Source: Streptomyces sp. SPB162
GTDB taxonomy: Bacteria; Actinomycetota; Actinomycetes; Streptomycetales; Streptomycetaceae
DNA length: 64,000 nt
Direction of reading: 5' to 3'
Assembly (NCBI RefSeq): GCF_029504575.1
Contig: NZ_JAQFII010000001.1
Coordinates: 3,665,001-3,729,000 of the forward strand
Position 1 is the first letter of the stretch. Each line of letters starts with the position of its first letter. Below, piece by piece: positions 1 through 12,271 of this stretch. The notes under the pieces are model-generated. The model made no database searches. It saw nothing but the letters and a program-made list of their open reading frames with translations, and had not been told where the DNA came from. The translations under genes were made by a program, and so were the position numbers.

Positions 1-1503
1 TGGCGCGCTGGATCCGGGCGTCCACGTAGTGCGGCCGGTCGAGCGCCGGGGACCAGGCGAAGGTGCCGGAGGCGAAGACGTAAGCGCCGCTGGGAGCCCG
101 GTACAGCGAGGTCTCCTGGTGTCGGCGGCGGCCGGTGGCGTCCTCGTACGGCGAGTGCGCGAGCAGGATCCGGTCGGTGGAAGCGGGCAGCGCGGTGCGC
201 GGGAAGTAGCGGTCCGCCTCACCCGCGACCAGGCCCTCGATCTCGTCCCCGTCGGACGCGCCCGTCGCCTCCCACAGCCAGTGGTCGGCGTTGCGGACGA
301 CGAGCGGGGCGGGTTCGGGGACGCGGCCGGCGTACTGCACACCCAGCAGCAGTTGCTCCGGCTCGCCCAGGTCACGCCACAGGGCGCTGCGGCCGCGGGC
401 GTCGCCGCGGCGCTTGCGGCAGGAGAGCAGCCGGTCGGGTTCGCCGGCCGCGGAGGGTCCCAGCTCGACCTGCCAGTACATGGAGTTGGCGGAGAGGAAC
501 ACCAGCGAGGTGCCGCCGTCCCTGGCGGCCTCGGCGGCGCGGCGCATCGGGACCGACCAGTACTCGTCGTGCCCGGGGAAGACCAGGCCGCGGTAGCGGG
601 TGGGGTCGACGCGGCCGGCGTGCAGGTCGCGGGCGTCCGCGAAGGCCAGGTCGTAGCCGTACCGCTCCGCCCAGCGGATGAAGTCGTAGGCGTGGCCGAC
701 GTGCAGCGGCAGGCCGGCGCCCGCGTACGGGCGGTCGAAGGAGACCGTGGTGGGGGCCTCCTCCTCGCCGAGCAGCCGGCCGTCGGCGTCCCAGGCGTGG
801 TAGAGGCTGGCGCCGGTCCTGCCGTCCTCCGGATACAGGTTGTACGCCTGCCAGGTGACGTCGGGCATCAGCAACAGCAGGTCCGCGTCGAGCGCGGCGG
901 CACGGGGCGGCTCCTTGGACGGGTACCGGCGCGGGGTCGGCGGCCGTTCGTCACGCACAGTGAAGGGGATGTGGCTGCGGTATCCGCCCGCGGTGGTGAG
1001 CACCGCCACGTACGCGCCGGTCTTCCAGTACCCCGGCACCTGCAGCCGCCAGGACTGCCACCAGTGGTGGCAGGAGACCGTGCGGCCGGCGGCGAGCGGA
1101 GTCGACTGGACGATGCCGGACAGCCGCGGACTGGCCGTCATGTGGCAGGCGCCGTCACCGCCGTAGTGGCCGATGCGGTAGATGTCGACGGTGAACTGCT
1201 GGGGCGGGTCCACCGTCACCCGGAAGTCGATGGCCGCGCCCGGGGCGACCGCGCCGGCCGACGCGAAGCCCTTGACCTGGCAGTGCACGTCGTCGGCGGT
1301 GCGCGGGGGCCCGGCACGTGCGGCCTGGCCGGTGCCTCGCCGCGACTCGCGGAGAGGTCCACGTACCAGGGGACGACGTTCCCGTCGTCGTCCAGATACT
1401 GCTCGGCACCGCGCAGCCACGGCAACGGGCCTTGCCCGAACGGGTCGGTCACGCCATGTGCGAGGGCTCCCGACTGCCAGCGCCGGATCTGTTCCGTCCC
1501 CAC
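1..1503 (-). pseudogene. N,N-dimethylformamidase large-subunit-like protein, 5' end, frameshifted, runs off the window
   Basis: The minus strand starts at an ATG at 1503 and begins MGTEQIRRW, then PFGQGPLPWLRG and VPWYVDL, the N-terminus of a Streptomyces family annotated as N,N-dimethylformamidase beta-subunit-like. The first frame ends at 1216 after 95 codons, but the family sequence resumes in another frame at about 1310 (RTADDVHCQVKGFA, later VDIYRIGHYGG, VSCHHWW, FPGHDEYW) and stays open to base 1. One missing base in the G run at 1305-1309 on the plus strand (or two extra bases) explains the break. The C-terminus lies outside the window. Substrate and role in Streptomyces are unknown to me. 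The family match is from memory of conserved blocks. Whether the frameshift is real or a sequencing error cannot be decided here. Confidence 0.75.
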
Positions 1504-1669
1504 GTGTGCCTCCCTTCCTCGCCACGCCCGCGGGCAGAATGCTCCGCGCCCGAACCCAGCACATCACATAACGCACTCTCATGGTTACTGATCGTGGCGG
1601 ATAATCGGAACAGTTTCGCTCTGACTGGGGCACAAACGGTCACAGGGTGGGAGCGCCGTGGCCCCTGCG

Positions 1670-3421
1670 TCAGACGAGGCGGACGGGCTTCTCCAGCCGG
1701 ACGCCGACCGCGGTGAGCCATGAGCGCAGCGGCGCGGCGTCACCGTTCTCCACGAGGCGGAGCACCGGCCACGCGAGGTCGGCCCGGCGGGCGCCGTTGA
1801 CGAGCAGGGCCGGGCCGTCCAGCCAGTCGAGGCCGGCCGTCGCGCCCGCGGTGTCGACGGCGGCGCAGCAGACCATCGCCGTGACGTGTTCGGTGAGCAG
1901 CTCGCGACCGGTGCGGGGCGGGAGCAGTTGGTAGACGGGGGCGAGGGGGGTGCCGGCGGCCAGGATCCGGCCGGCGTCGCGGGCCGCCTCCTCGCGGGCT
2001 ACATGGCCGGTGATCCGGGCCGCCAATTCCTCGCTGCCGCCCTGGGAGAGCCGGTCTATCACCCGGGCGATGGTGGCGCGGCCGAGCTCGTCGGGCAACT
2101 CCGCGGCGCCGGTCGCGGCCGCCTGGCGGGCGGCCTGGCCGCCCATCAGCAGCCCGGCGCCGGAGCGGCTCTCGGTGCTTGCGGTGTGCCCGGCGTGCTC
2201 GGCGGTCTGCACCGTGACGACCGGGGGCCGGTCGCGCTCGGGGCGGGGCACGGCGCTGCCCGGCTCGTCCAGCACGCGGATCAGCAGGGCGGCCTCGGAG
2301 CGCCAGATGCGGTCCACGACCTCCTCGGGGTACGAGTCCCAGTCGACGGGCGACCAGTCGGGGCCGTGGTCCTCGGGGCCGCCGTGGAAGAGCCGGGCGG
2401 CCAGCAGGGAGGCCGCCTCGTCGATGCTGCCGGGCTCCTCGAGCAGGTCGCAGGCGGGGCGCTCGCCCAGCCGGGACTCGAAGCCCTCGGCCAGCCGGTC
2501 GCGGCGGGAGAGCTCGGTGAGCGCGGCCACCACTCCGGCGTCGAGCCGGGACGGCCAGCGGCCCATCCGCCAGGCGGGCAGCGCGACCCGCGTCAGCAGC
2601 CGGTCCCAGCCCGCGTAGGCGAGGCCGACCTGCTCCTGGGCGACGATCCGCAGCCCGTAGTCCACGGCCTGGGCGCGCTCGGAGGCGGAGGCGGCCACCC
2701 CGCGCTCCATTTCGGCGGCATGCGCCCGGCAGCCGCGCAGCAGCAGCCGGGCGACCCAGCCGAGGAAGGCGTACGCGGGCCGCGCGACACCGCGGGAACG
2801 GGCGGCGGCGACGGCCGCCGCCGCGTCCAGGCCCCGGATGAAGCGCCGGGCCGCGGCTATGTCCGGGTCGGCGGACGGTCCGGTGCCGGCGACGACGGGG
2901 GCGAGCAGGGCGCGCAACTCGGCGACCCGCATCCACCACATGAAGGGCGAGCCGATCACCAGCACCGGGGCCAGCGGCTCCCGGGGGCGGCCCCAGCGGC
3001 CCGTCCCGGCCCGCTCCGGGCGGCGGTCCTCCAGCCAGCTGTCGCAGTCCGGGGTCAGTTCTATCGCGGAGGGGGTGGGGACCTGGAGCCGGACCGCGAG
3101 GTCGTGGACCATCCGGTACAGGTCGGGGGCGGACGACTCGGCGACCGGCACCGTCGGGCTGACCGCGGGGCGGGCCCTGACGACGACGGCGGCGACGGCA
3201 CCCGCGAGCACCAGCACCACCACGGCTCCGGCCACCACCGACCAGCGCAGCGCGTCCCAGCTGTCGCCGACGCGCCCGGTGGCGCCGCCCACGAGCAGGA
3301 CCACGGCCGCGGCGGCGGGCAGCAGTGCCACGGCGAGCGCGGTGCTGCGGATCCGCAGCACCGCGAGCGCACGGGAGCGGGCGACTCCCTCACCTGTTTC
3401 TCCGGCCATCGGGCGGCTCAC
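1670..3421 (-). CDS. Conserved actinobacterial membrane protein, possibly peptidase M48-like
   Basis: This 583-residue protein starts at GTG 3421 (an ATG four codons later is an alternative). Two hydrophobic segments lie near residues 25-48 and 60-82. They are followed by a long region rich in Ala, Arg and Leu with blocks such as LQVPTPSAIELTPDCD and PVLVIGSPFMWWMRVAELRALLAPVVAGT. The order (two N-terminal helices, a 'lgvPtPsaieL' strand, then an 'aeLrAlLAhe'-like helix) recalls M48 peptidases. I do not see a clean HExxH zinc motif, so protease activity is doubtful. It is conserved in Streptomyces as far as I recall. It lies downstream of purD on the same strand, separated by a strong hairpin, so it is probably transcribed separately. 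Confidence 0.75.
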   Translation of the reverse strand: MSRPMAGETGEGVARSRALAVLRIRSTALAVALLPAAAAVVLLVGGATGRVGDSWDALRWSVVAGAVVVLVLAGAVAAVVVRARPAVSPTVPVAESSAPDLYRMVHDLAVRLQVPTPSAIELTPDCDSWLEDRRPERAGTGRWGRPREPLAPVLVIGSPFMWWMRVAELRALLAPVVAGTGPSADPDIAAARRFIRGLDAAAAVAAARSRGVARPAYAFLGWVARLLLRGCRAHAAEMERGVAASASERAQAVDYGLRIVAQEQVGLAYAGWDRLLTRVALPAWRMGRWPSRLDAGVVAALTELSRRDRLAEGFESRLGERPACDLLEEPGSIDEAASLLAARLFHGGPEDHGPDWSPVDWDSYPEEVVDRIWRSEAALLIRVLDEPGSAVPRPERDRPPVVTVQTAEHAGHTASTESRSGAGLLMGGQAARQAAATGAAELPDELGRATIARVIDRLSQGGSEELAARITGHVAREEAARDAGRILAAGTPLAPVYQLLPPRTGRELLTEHVTAMVCCAAVDTAGATAGLDWLDGPALLVNGARRADLAWPVLRLVENGDAAPLRSWLTAVGVRLEKPVRLV

Positions 3422-3595
3422 CCCCGTCTCACTGTCACGACCGCCGTCGGCGGCCTACCCCACTGTCGCACCGCCCACGGACAACGCAATGTCTGTACGG
3501 CTACTTGCCGCACAGCACCACGCCGTCCGGCAGTGCGCTTCCGGGGCACAGTAGTTGGGGACCGCTGCCACGTCAGCCGGATGGAGAAGCCATCA

Positions 3596-3633
3596 CCCCT
3601 TGGGGTGGCTTTGGGTAAAGCCACCCCAAGGGG
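3596..3633 (-). terminator. Intrinsic terminator-like hairpin after purD
   Basis: Perfect 17-bp arms at 3596-3612 and 3617-3633 flank a 4-nt loop, ending 4 bases beyond the purD stop codon. There is no long U tract, which is usual for Streptomyces terminators. Confidence 0.85.
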
Positions 3634-3637
3634 CCTT

Positions 3638-4897
3638 TCAGGACTGGCCGGTTTTCGCCGCCTCGGCCGCGATGTCGGTCCGGTGGTGCGAGCCGTCCAG
3701 CCGCACCCGGGCGACCGCGCGGTACGCCCGTTTCCGGGCCTCGGCCAGGTCAGCGCCGGTGGCGGTGACGGACAGCACCCGGCCGCCCGCGCTCACCACC
3801 CGGCCCTCGTCGTCCAGCTTGGTGCCGGCGTGCAGCACGTACGCGTGCTCGTCCTGCTCCACGACGTCCGCCAGACCCGTGATCTCGTCGCCGGTGCGCG
3901 GGGTGTCCGGATAGTTGTGCGAGGCGATGACGACCGTGACGGCGGAGCCGTCGCTCCAGCGCAGCGGCGGGACCTCGGACAGCCTTCCCGTCGCGGCGGC
4001 GCGCAGCAGACCGGCCAGCGGGGTCCTGAGGCGGGCGAGGACGACCTGCGTCTCCGGGTCGCCGAAACGCGCGTTGAACTCGATGACGCGCACGCCCCGC
4101 GAGGTCATCGCGAGCCCCGCGTAGAGCAGCCCGGCGAACGGGGTGCCGCGGCGGCGCAGCTCGTCGACGGTGGGCTGCAGGACGGTCCGCTCGACCTCGT
4201 CGACCAGCTTGGGGTCGGCCCACGGGAGCGGGGAGTACGCGCCCATGCCGCCGGTGTTCGGGCCCTGGTCGGCGTCGAGCGCGCGCTTGAAGTCCTGGGC
4301 GGGCTGCAGCGGGACGACCGTCACACCGTCGGTGACGGCGAACAGCGAGACCTCGGGGCCGTCGAGGAACTCCTCGATGACGACGCGGTCGCAGGCCAGC
4401 GCGTGCGCGCGGGCGACGGCCACGTCGTCGGTGACGACCACGCCCTTGCCCGCGGCCAGACCGTCGTCCTTGACGACGTACGGGGCGCCGAAGGCGTCCA
4501 GCGCCACGTCGATCTGCTCGGCGGTGGCGCAGACGTACGAGCGGGCGGTGGGCACCCCCGCGCCGGCCATGATCTCCTTGGCGAACGCTTTGGAGCCCTC
4601 CAGTTGCGCGGCCTCCGCGGACGGGCCGAAGCAGTCGATACCGCGGGCCCGGACCGCGTCGGCGACGCCCGCCACCAGCGGGGCCTCCGGACCGACGATC
4701 ACGAACTCCGCGCCGATCGAGACGGCGAGGTCGGCGACGGCGGCGCCGTCGAGGGCGTCGACCGGGTGCAGCTCGGCGGCCTCCGCGATCCCGGCGTTAC
4801 CGGGGGCGCAGTGCAACGAGGTGACATCGGGGTCGAGGGACAGAGAGCGGCACAGGGCGTGTTCGCGGGCGCCGCCGCCGATGACAAGGACCTTCAC
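3638..4897 (-). CDS. purD: Phosphoribosylamine--glycine ligase (GARS)
   Basis: It catalyses the second step of de novo purine synthesis, joining glycine to phosphoribosylamine with ATP. The 419-residue protein begins VKVLVIGGGAREHALC, the family's glycine-rich N-terminal loop. It has the ATP-grasp region (KDDGLAAGKGVVV, VIEEFLDGPEVSLF), the signature QDFKRALDADQGPNTGGMGAY, and the C-terminal RFGDPETQ block. I choose the GTG at 4897 because the upstream in-frame ATG at 4951 adds 18 residues with no resemblance to the family. Length is normal. It ends at a strong hairpin (3596-3633). purA lies about 6 kb away on the same strand but is not in the same operon. Confidence 0.97.
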   Translation of the reverse strand: MKVLVIGGGAREHALCRSLSLDPDVTSLHCAPGNAGIAEAAELHPVDALDGAAVADLAVSIGAEFVIVGPEAPLVAGVADAVRARGIDCFGPSAEAAQLEGSKAFAKEIMAGAGVPTARSYVCATAEQIDVALDAFGAPYVVKDDGLAAGKGVVVTDDVAVARAHALACDRVVIEEFLDGPEVSLFAVTDGVTVVPLQPAQDFKRALDADQGPNTGGMGAYSPLPWADPKLVDEVERTVLQPTVDELRRRGTPFAGLLYAGLAMTSRGVRVIEFNARFGDPETQVVLARLRTPLAGLLRAAATGRLSEVPPLRWSDGSAVTVVIASHNYPDTPRTGDEITGLADVVEQDEHAYVLHAGTKLDDEGRVVSAGGRVLSVTATGADLAEARKRAYRAVARVRLDGSHHRTDIAAEAAKTGQS

Positions 4898-5105
4898 GTG
4901 CCCAAGGGTAGTGGCCGCGTGCGGAGCCCCGTGCCGCGGACGGCGTCTCACTCTTTCGAGTGGGACGAATGTTCGGCCTATACCTGACCACGGGGCGTTT
5001 TAGGGCTGAAATCAAAAGATCCTGCCCACACGGTCAGCCGTTCGGCGGTAAGAAGGGAGCTTCGTCAGGTCGGAAGACGAGCGCCGGAATGCGAGGGAGC
5101 GCGCA

Positions 5106-5849
5106 GTGAGCCAGCCGGACATGTATCCCGAGGAGGCTCCCCGGGAGGAGCCCGTTCAACGGGCTCTGCATCGCCAGGAGGACCTGCGGGCGCTGCCTTT
5201 TCCGCTCGGCGACTGGGGTGAGCCCGCGGAACGGCTGGAGGAGCTCTACCGCTGGGCCGAGTCCGGAGCGCTGCAGACCACCGACTGGTACCTCGCCGAG
5301 CGCGTCTGGAAGCGGCACGGGGCGCGCGGGCTGCGGCTGGCCACCGCGTTATTCGGCACCGTGGGGGCGGCGCTGCCGCTGATCGAGCTGACCGGGGTCG
5401 CGGGCGGCGCCGCGCGCTGGGGCTATGTGGCGCTGCTCCTCGCCGCGGTCTGCGTCGGCCTCGACCGCCTCTTCGGGCTGACGTCCGGCTGGATGCGGGA
5501 CGTCGCCACCGCCCAGGCGGTGCAGCGACGGTTGGAGGCGCTGCGCTTCGACTGGGCGTCGGAGTGCGTCCGGGAGGTGCTGGGCCCCACCGAGGGCACG
5601 GCCGCCGAGGCGGCCGAACGCTGTCTCGCGGTGCTGCGCCGGTTCTGCGAGGACGTCTCGGACCTGGTCAGGATGGAGACGGCGGACTGGATGACGGAGT
5701 TCGGCACGCGGAGCGCGCCGCTGCGCGCGCAGGCCACGGTGCCGTGGGCCGCGCGCACCGAGGGCGCCGCCCACGGCCGCTTCCCGATGACGCCCGGCGG
5801 CCGTCCGAACATGCCGCGCCAGCGGCCCCCGGAGGGCCCGGCCCGCTGA
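5106..5849 (+). CDS. SLATT-domain (2TM) membrane protein
   Basis: The 247-residue protein starts at GTG 5106 with a purine-rich site (gaggga) at 5092-5097. Residues 1-60 form a soluble, acidic region. A short amphipathic stretch WYLAERVWKRHGARGLRL precedes two transmembrane helices (ATALFGTVGAALPLIEL and WGYVALLLAAVCVGLDRLFG, roughly 80-122), and a long helical tail with an RMETADWMTEF block follows. This is the layout of SLATT proteins, predicted pore-forming effectors in nucleotide-signalling conflict systems. Here it stands alone, with no SMODS, SLOG or TIR partner next to it, and similar stand-alone copies are common in Streptomyces, so a housekeeping role is more likely. It is divergent from purD. 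Confidence 0.75.
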   Translation: MSQPDMYPEEAPREEPVQRALHRQEDLRALPFPLGDWGEPAERLEELYRWAESGALQTTDWYLAERVWKRHGARGLRLATALFGTVGAALPLIELTGVAGGAARWGYVALLLAAVCVGLDRLFGLTSGWMRDVATAQAVQRRLEALRFDWASECVREVLGPTEGTAAEAAERCLAVLRRFCEDVSDLVRMETADWMTEFGTRSAPLRAQATVPWAARTEGAAHGRFPMTPGGRPNMPRQRPPEGPAR

Positions 5850-5922
5850 GGGCCCGCAGCGGGCCGGCCCGCTGCGGAGCCGTCCCGCCGGGGTGGGAGC
5901 CGGTCCCCCGCGGAGCGTCCCG

Positions 5923-6573
5923 TCAGCTGAAGACCACCATCGATCCCTGCGCCAGCGAGCGGGTCGCCGCCGCGTGCAGGCCGAGCCAGACGTGCCGTTC
6001 GCGGGCGAACGGACTGGGGTCGTACGACGGCTGGGCGGCCGGCTCCTCCAGCCCCGTGGGCCGGTCCGGCGGGGCCGGCGCCTGCGGCGGGTTGGCCGCG
6101 TCGATGCCGATCGCCGCCGCGACGGACTGGAGGTCGCGCAGCAGACCGTGGCTCGAACCCAGCGGGCCGCCGCCTTCGAGGAGTTCGTCGTTGACGACCG
6201 GATACGGGAAGTCCAGCGGGACGTAGGCGCCCGCGTGGTCGTAGTGCCAGACGAGGTGCGACCGCTGGGCGGTCGCCTCGAACATCTCCAGCAGCTGCTC
6301 GTAGTCGCCGCCGAGCGCGTCGACCGGGGTGACCTCCAGGCCCTGCAGGTTCAACAGGAAGGCCCGGCGCAGGAAGTGCAGTGCGTCGTAGTCGAAGCCG
6401 GCGACGGGGCCGACGTCGCCGGAGAGCCCCGGCATGTAGGTGTGCACGGGCACCGGCGGCAGGCCCGCGTCGTTCAACGCCTTGTCGTAGCGCGCCAGTT
6501 CCTCGGAGAAGGGGTTTTCGGGGCTGTGACAGAGCACATCCACCAGCGGAACCAGCCACAAGTCGCAGGCCAC
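5923..6573 (-). CDS. Conserved hypothetical protein of Streptomyces
   Basis: The 216-residue protein starts at GTG 6573. It begins MACDLWLVPLVDVLCHSPENPFSEE and has blocks LHFLRRAFLLNLQGLEVTPVDALGGDYEQLLEMFEAT and YVPLDFPYPVVNDELLEGGGPLGSS, a proline-rich stretch near residues 165-190, and a WLGLHAAATRSLAQGSMVVFS ending. There is no signal peptide or membrane segment. It looks cytosolic and widely conserved in the genus, but I do not recognise a characterised domain and assign no function. It converges with the SLATT gene upstream. Confidence 0.75.
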   Translation of the reverse strand: MACDLWLVPLVDVLCHSPENPFSEELARYDKALNDAGLPPVPVHTYMPGLSGDVGPVAGFDYDALHFLRRAFLLNLQGLEVTPVDALGGDYEQLLEMFEATAQRSHLVWHYDHAGAYVPLDFPYPVVNDELLEGGGPLGSSHGLLRDLQSVAAAIGIDAANPPQAPAPPDRPTGLEEPAAQPSYDPSPFARERHVWLGLHAAATRSLAQGSMVVFS

Positions 6574-6632
6574 AGGCGCTCCAAGTCGTCAAGCGAATCG
6601 TCGGGCCAGCGTAGTGCGAGGCGCGGTCGCCG

Positions 6633-7337
6633 TCAGGAGGTGGCGTCGTTTCCGGCTCCACCGGGGGGCGCCAGCTTCGCCATCAGCGCGAGGGCGTGCT
6701 CGTTGTAGTCCGCGACGATGCGGCGGGCCGCGGCCAGATCGCGCTCCCGGACGGCGTCGACGAGCTCGACGTGGTCCGACCAGCAGACGCCCGCGAGCAT
6801 CGGATGGGCGCGCAGGTACGGGATCGAGTACATCCAGGTCTGGGTGCGGATCCGGTCGAGGAACTCGCAGACGTGCGGATTGCCCGACAGCGCCGCGACC
6901 TCGCGCCAGAAGCGGATGTCGCAGCCGATGAGCACGTCGAGCATGCCGGAGCGCGCGGCCCGCGCCGCGGCCTCGCCGCGGCGCTGCACCGACGCGAGGA
7001 CATCGGCCGGAACCTCGCGCAGCCGATCGCCCTCGATCCGCCGGAAGATCCCCTCGGTCACCAGGTTGCGGGCCTCGACCATGGAGACGAAATCCTCGGG
7101 GGTGAAGCGCCGGACCTGGAAGCCGCGGTGCTGCTCGACGTCGAGCAGGCCCTGCGCCGCCAGGTCGACCAGTGCCTCGCGCACGGGCGTCGCGGAGACG
7201 CCGTACAGCTCCGCTATCTCCTTGACGGTGAAGTCCCGGCCGGCCGGGAGTCGGCCGGTGAGCACCTCGTCGCGGAGCGCGTCGGCGATCTGCTGCCGCA
7301 GGCTGTTGCGCTTCACCGGTGTGGTGTCCGCCAGCAC
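6633..7337 (-). CDS. GntR-family (FadR/FCD) transcriptional regulator
   Basis: The 234-residue protein starts at GTG 7337. The N-terminal winged helix covers about residues 10-75 (SLRQQIADALRDEVLTGRLPAG, then VKEIAELYGVSATPVREALVDL), the classic GntR recognition-helix pattern. The C-terminal all-helical FCD ligand domain follows (EDFVSMVEARNLVTEGIFRRIE, later DHVELVDAVRERDLAAARRIVADYNEHA). Such proteins repress genes for carboxylate or amino-acid catabolism and are released by a small acid ligand, often metal-assisted. It lies directly downstream of a class III aminotransferase on the same strand (gap 159 bp), which is its most likely target. Confidence 0.92.
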   Translation of the reverse strand: MLADTTPVKRNSLRQQIADALRDEVLTGRLPAGRDFTVKEIAELYGVSATPVREALVDLAAQGLLDVEQHRGFQVRRFTPEDFVSMVEARNLVTEGIFRRIEGDRLREVPADVLASVQRRGEAAARAARSGMLDVLIGCDIRFWREVAALSGNPHVCEFLDRIRTQTWMYSIPYLRAHPMLAGVCWSDHVELVDAVRERDLAAARRIVADYNEHALALMAKLAPPGGAGNDATS

Positions 7338-7496
7338 TGCCGCCCCCTCGCCCGAACGTACGTTTCCCTCCGACTGCTCCGCACACGATAGGCGAAGGTT
7401 CGGAAATCAACGGCACGTCCGGGGCGGGAAGCGTGTGGGGGTTATGTGCGTTTCGCGACGGCCCCGCACACGGGCGGAACCCAAAGGGGGCAAGCG

Positions 7497-8870
7497 CTAT
7501 CCCCTGACGGCGTACCGGTCGGCCACCGTCAGCGCCTCGTCCAGCGCCGCCAGGCCCTCCTTGGCCTCGGCCTCGGTCACCGTGCACGGCGGGACGACGT
7601 GCGTGCGGTTCATGTTCACGAAGGGCCACAGACCGCCCTTCTTGCACGCCGCCGCGAACTCGGCCATCGGCGCGTTGTCCGCGCCGGCCGCGTTGTACGG
7701 CACCAGCGGCTCGTGCGTCGCCTTGTCCTTGACGAGGTCCAGGGCCCAGAAGACGCCGAGGCCGCGCACCTCGCCGACCGAGGCGTGCCGGGCGGCGATG
7801 TCGCGCAGCGCGGGCCCGATGATCCGCTCGCCGATCGCGGCGGCGTTCTCCACGATCCGCTCCTCGCGCATCGCGTTGATGGTCGCGACGGCGGAGGCGC
7901 AGGCCAGCGGGTGCCCGGAGTAGGTGAGTCCGCCCGGGTAGGGGCGGGTGGCGAAGGTCGCGGCGATCTCCGGGGAGATGGCGACGCCGCCGAGCGGCAC
8001 GTAGCCGGAGTTGACGCCCTTGGCGAAGGTCAGCAGGTCCGGGACGACGCCCCAGTGGTCGGCGGCGAACCACGCGCCGGTGCGGCCGAAGCCGGACATG
8101 ACCTCGTCGAGGATGAAGACGATCCCGTACCGGTCGCAGATCTCCCGGACGCCCGCGAGGTAGCCGGCCGGCGGCACCAGGATGCCGGCGGTACCGACCA
8201 CCGACTCCAGGATGATCGCGGCGACGGACTGCGGGCCCTCGAAGGCGACGAGCTGCTCCAGGTGCTCCAGCGCGCGCTCGCACTCCTGCTCCTCGCTCGT
8301 CGCGTGGAACTGCGAGCGGTACAGGTACGGGCCCCAGAAGTGCACGACGCCCGCCGAGCCGGTGTCCGACGGCCAGCGGCGCGGGTCGCCGGTGAGGTTG
8401 ATGGCGGTGGAGGTGGAGCCGTGGTAGGAGCGGTAGGCGCTGAACACCTTGTGCCGGCCGGTGTGCAACCGGGCCATGCGGACGGCGTTCTCGACCGCCT
8501 CGGCGCCGCCGTTGGTGAAGAAGACCTGGTCGAGGTCGCCGGGGGTGACCTCGGCGATCAGCCGGGCCGCCTCGGACCGCACGTCGACGGCGAAGCCGGG
8601 CGCGATGGTGCAGAGCCTGGCGGCCTGCTCCTGGATCGCGGCGACGACCTTCGGGTGCTGGTGGCCGATGTTGGTGTTCACCAGCTGCGAGGAGAAGTCC
8701 AGGTAGCGGTTGCCGTCGTAGTCCCAGAAGTACGAGCCCTCCGCCCCGGCCACGGCCATCGGATCGATGACCGCCTGCGCGGACCACGAGTGGAAGACGT
8801 GCGCCCGGTCGGCGGCCTTGACGGCGGCTCCGGTCCCGGGATCGGCGGCGGCGGCGAAAGGAGGGGTCAT
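7497..8870 (-). CDS. Class III (omega) aminotransferase
   Basis: The 457-residue PLP enzyme starts at ATG 8870, preceded by the purine-rich run gaaaggagggg read on the plus strand. Family landmarks are YFWDYDGNRYLDFSSQLVNTNIGH, TNGGAEAVENAVRMAR, SYHGSTSTAINLTGDPRRW, the aspartate motif FILDEVMSGFGRTG, the Schiff-base lysine in LLTFAKGVNSGYVPLGG, and GGLTYSGHPLACASAVATI. This is the omega-transaminase fold used on terminal amines such as beta-alanine, GABA, taurine or pyruvate-linked amines. The substrate cannot be read from sequence. The adjacent GntR gene on the same strand suggests an inducible catabolic unit. Confidence 0.93.
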   Translation of the reverse strand: MTPPFAAAADPGTGAAVKAADRAHVFHSWSAQAVIDPMAVAGAEGSYFWDYDGNRYLDFSSQLVNTNIGHQHPKVVAAIQEQAARLCTIAPGFAVDVRSEAARLIAEVTPGDLDQVFFTNGGAEAVENAVRMARLHTGRHKVFSAYRSYHGSTSTAINLTGDPRRWPSDTGSAGVVHFWGPYLYRSQFHATSEEQECERALEHLEQLVAFEGPQSVAAIILESVVGTAGILVPPAGYLAGVREICDRYGIVFILDEVMSGFGRTGAWFAADHWGVVPDLLTFAKGVNSGYVPLGGVAISPEIAATFATRPYPGGLTYSGHPLACASAVATINAMREERIVENAAAIGERIIGPALRDIAARHASVGEVRGLGVFWALDLVKDKATHEPLVPYNAAGADNAPMAEFAAACKKGGLWPFVNMNRTHVVPPCTVTEAEAKEGLAALDEALTVADRYAVRG

Positions 8871-9091
8871 GAGCCCAGGCTAGGGAGCACCGCCGGCCGG
8901 GGACACGGTCACCTTGTATGGCACTGGGCACGTTCTCCGACAGGCTGTCATCGGCGGCCGCGCGCGGGACTCCGTCCCGGGCCCCGGGGCGACCCGGTCC
9001 ACCCCCGGCCGCCCGCGCCGGGATTCCCCTCGAACGATCGGACTATTCTTCGCCTACGGGGCGGCCGACAGGCCGGGAGGAGGCGCGCGGC

Positions 9092-10765
<1,674 letters not shown>

Positions 10766-10786
10766 CGGACGCGAAACGCAGCGAAA

Positions 10787-10827
10787 CGCGGCGCGCCCCG
10801 GTGGTCCTGCCACCGGGGCGCGCCGCG
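10787..10827. terminator. Bidirectional terminator between kinase gene and purA
   Basis: Perfect 18-bp GC-rich arms (10787-10804, 10810-10827) around a 5-nt loop lie in the 85-bp gap between the convergent kinase and purA genes. Confidence 0.9.
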
Positions 10828-10850
10828 TCGGACTGCCGTGCCCGCTACCG

Positions 10851-12134
<1,284 letters not shown>

Positions 12135-12271
12135 AGGCGTACACCCCTTCCGGGCGGGGCATGTCCAACGTGCAGAGAGCCGTCGAACGCGGTGCCCCGG
12201 AATAGACGAAGCCCCTGACGCATCGGCGCAAGGGGCTCTTGCACCGAGATTTTACCTGAGGAAGGACCAAG

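Noticed and set aside
29..1591. Plus-strand open frame of 520 codons at the left edge
   Set aside because: It is antisense to the dimethylformamidase-like gene, whose minus-strand translation shows clear family sequence; in high-GC DNA such shadow frames are long by chance.
1886..4987. Plus-strand open frame of 1,033 codons
   Set aside because: It covers the membrane-protein gene and purD in antisense and its translation is compositionally Gly/Arg/Val noise.
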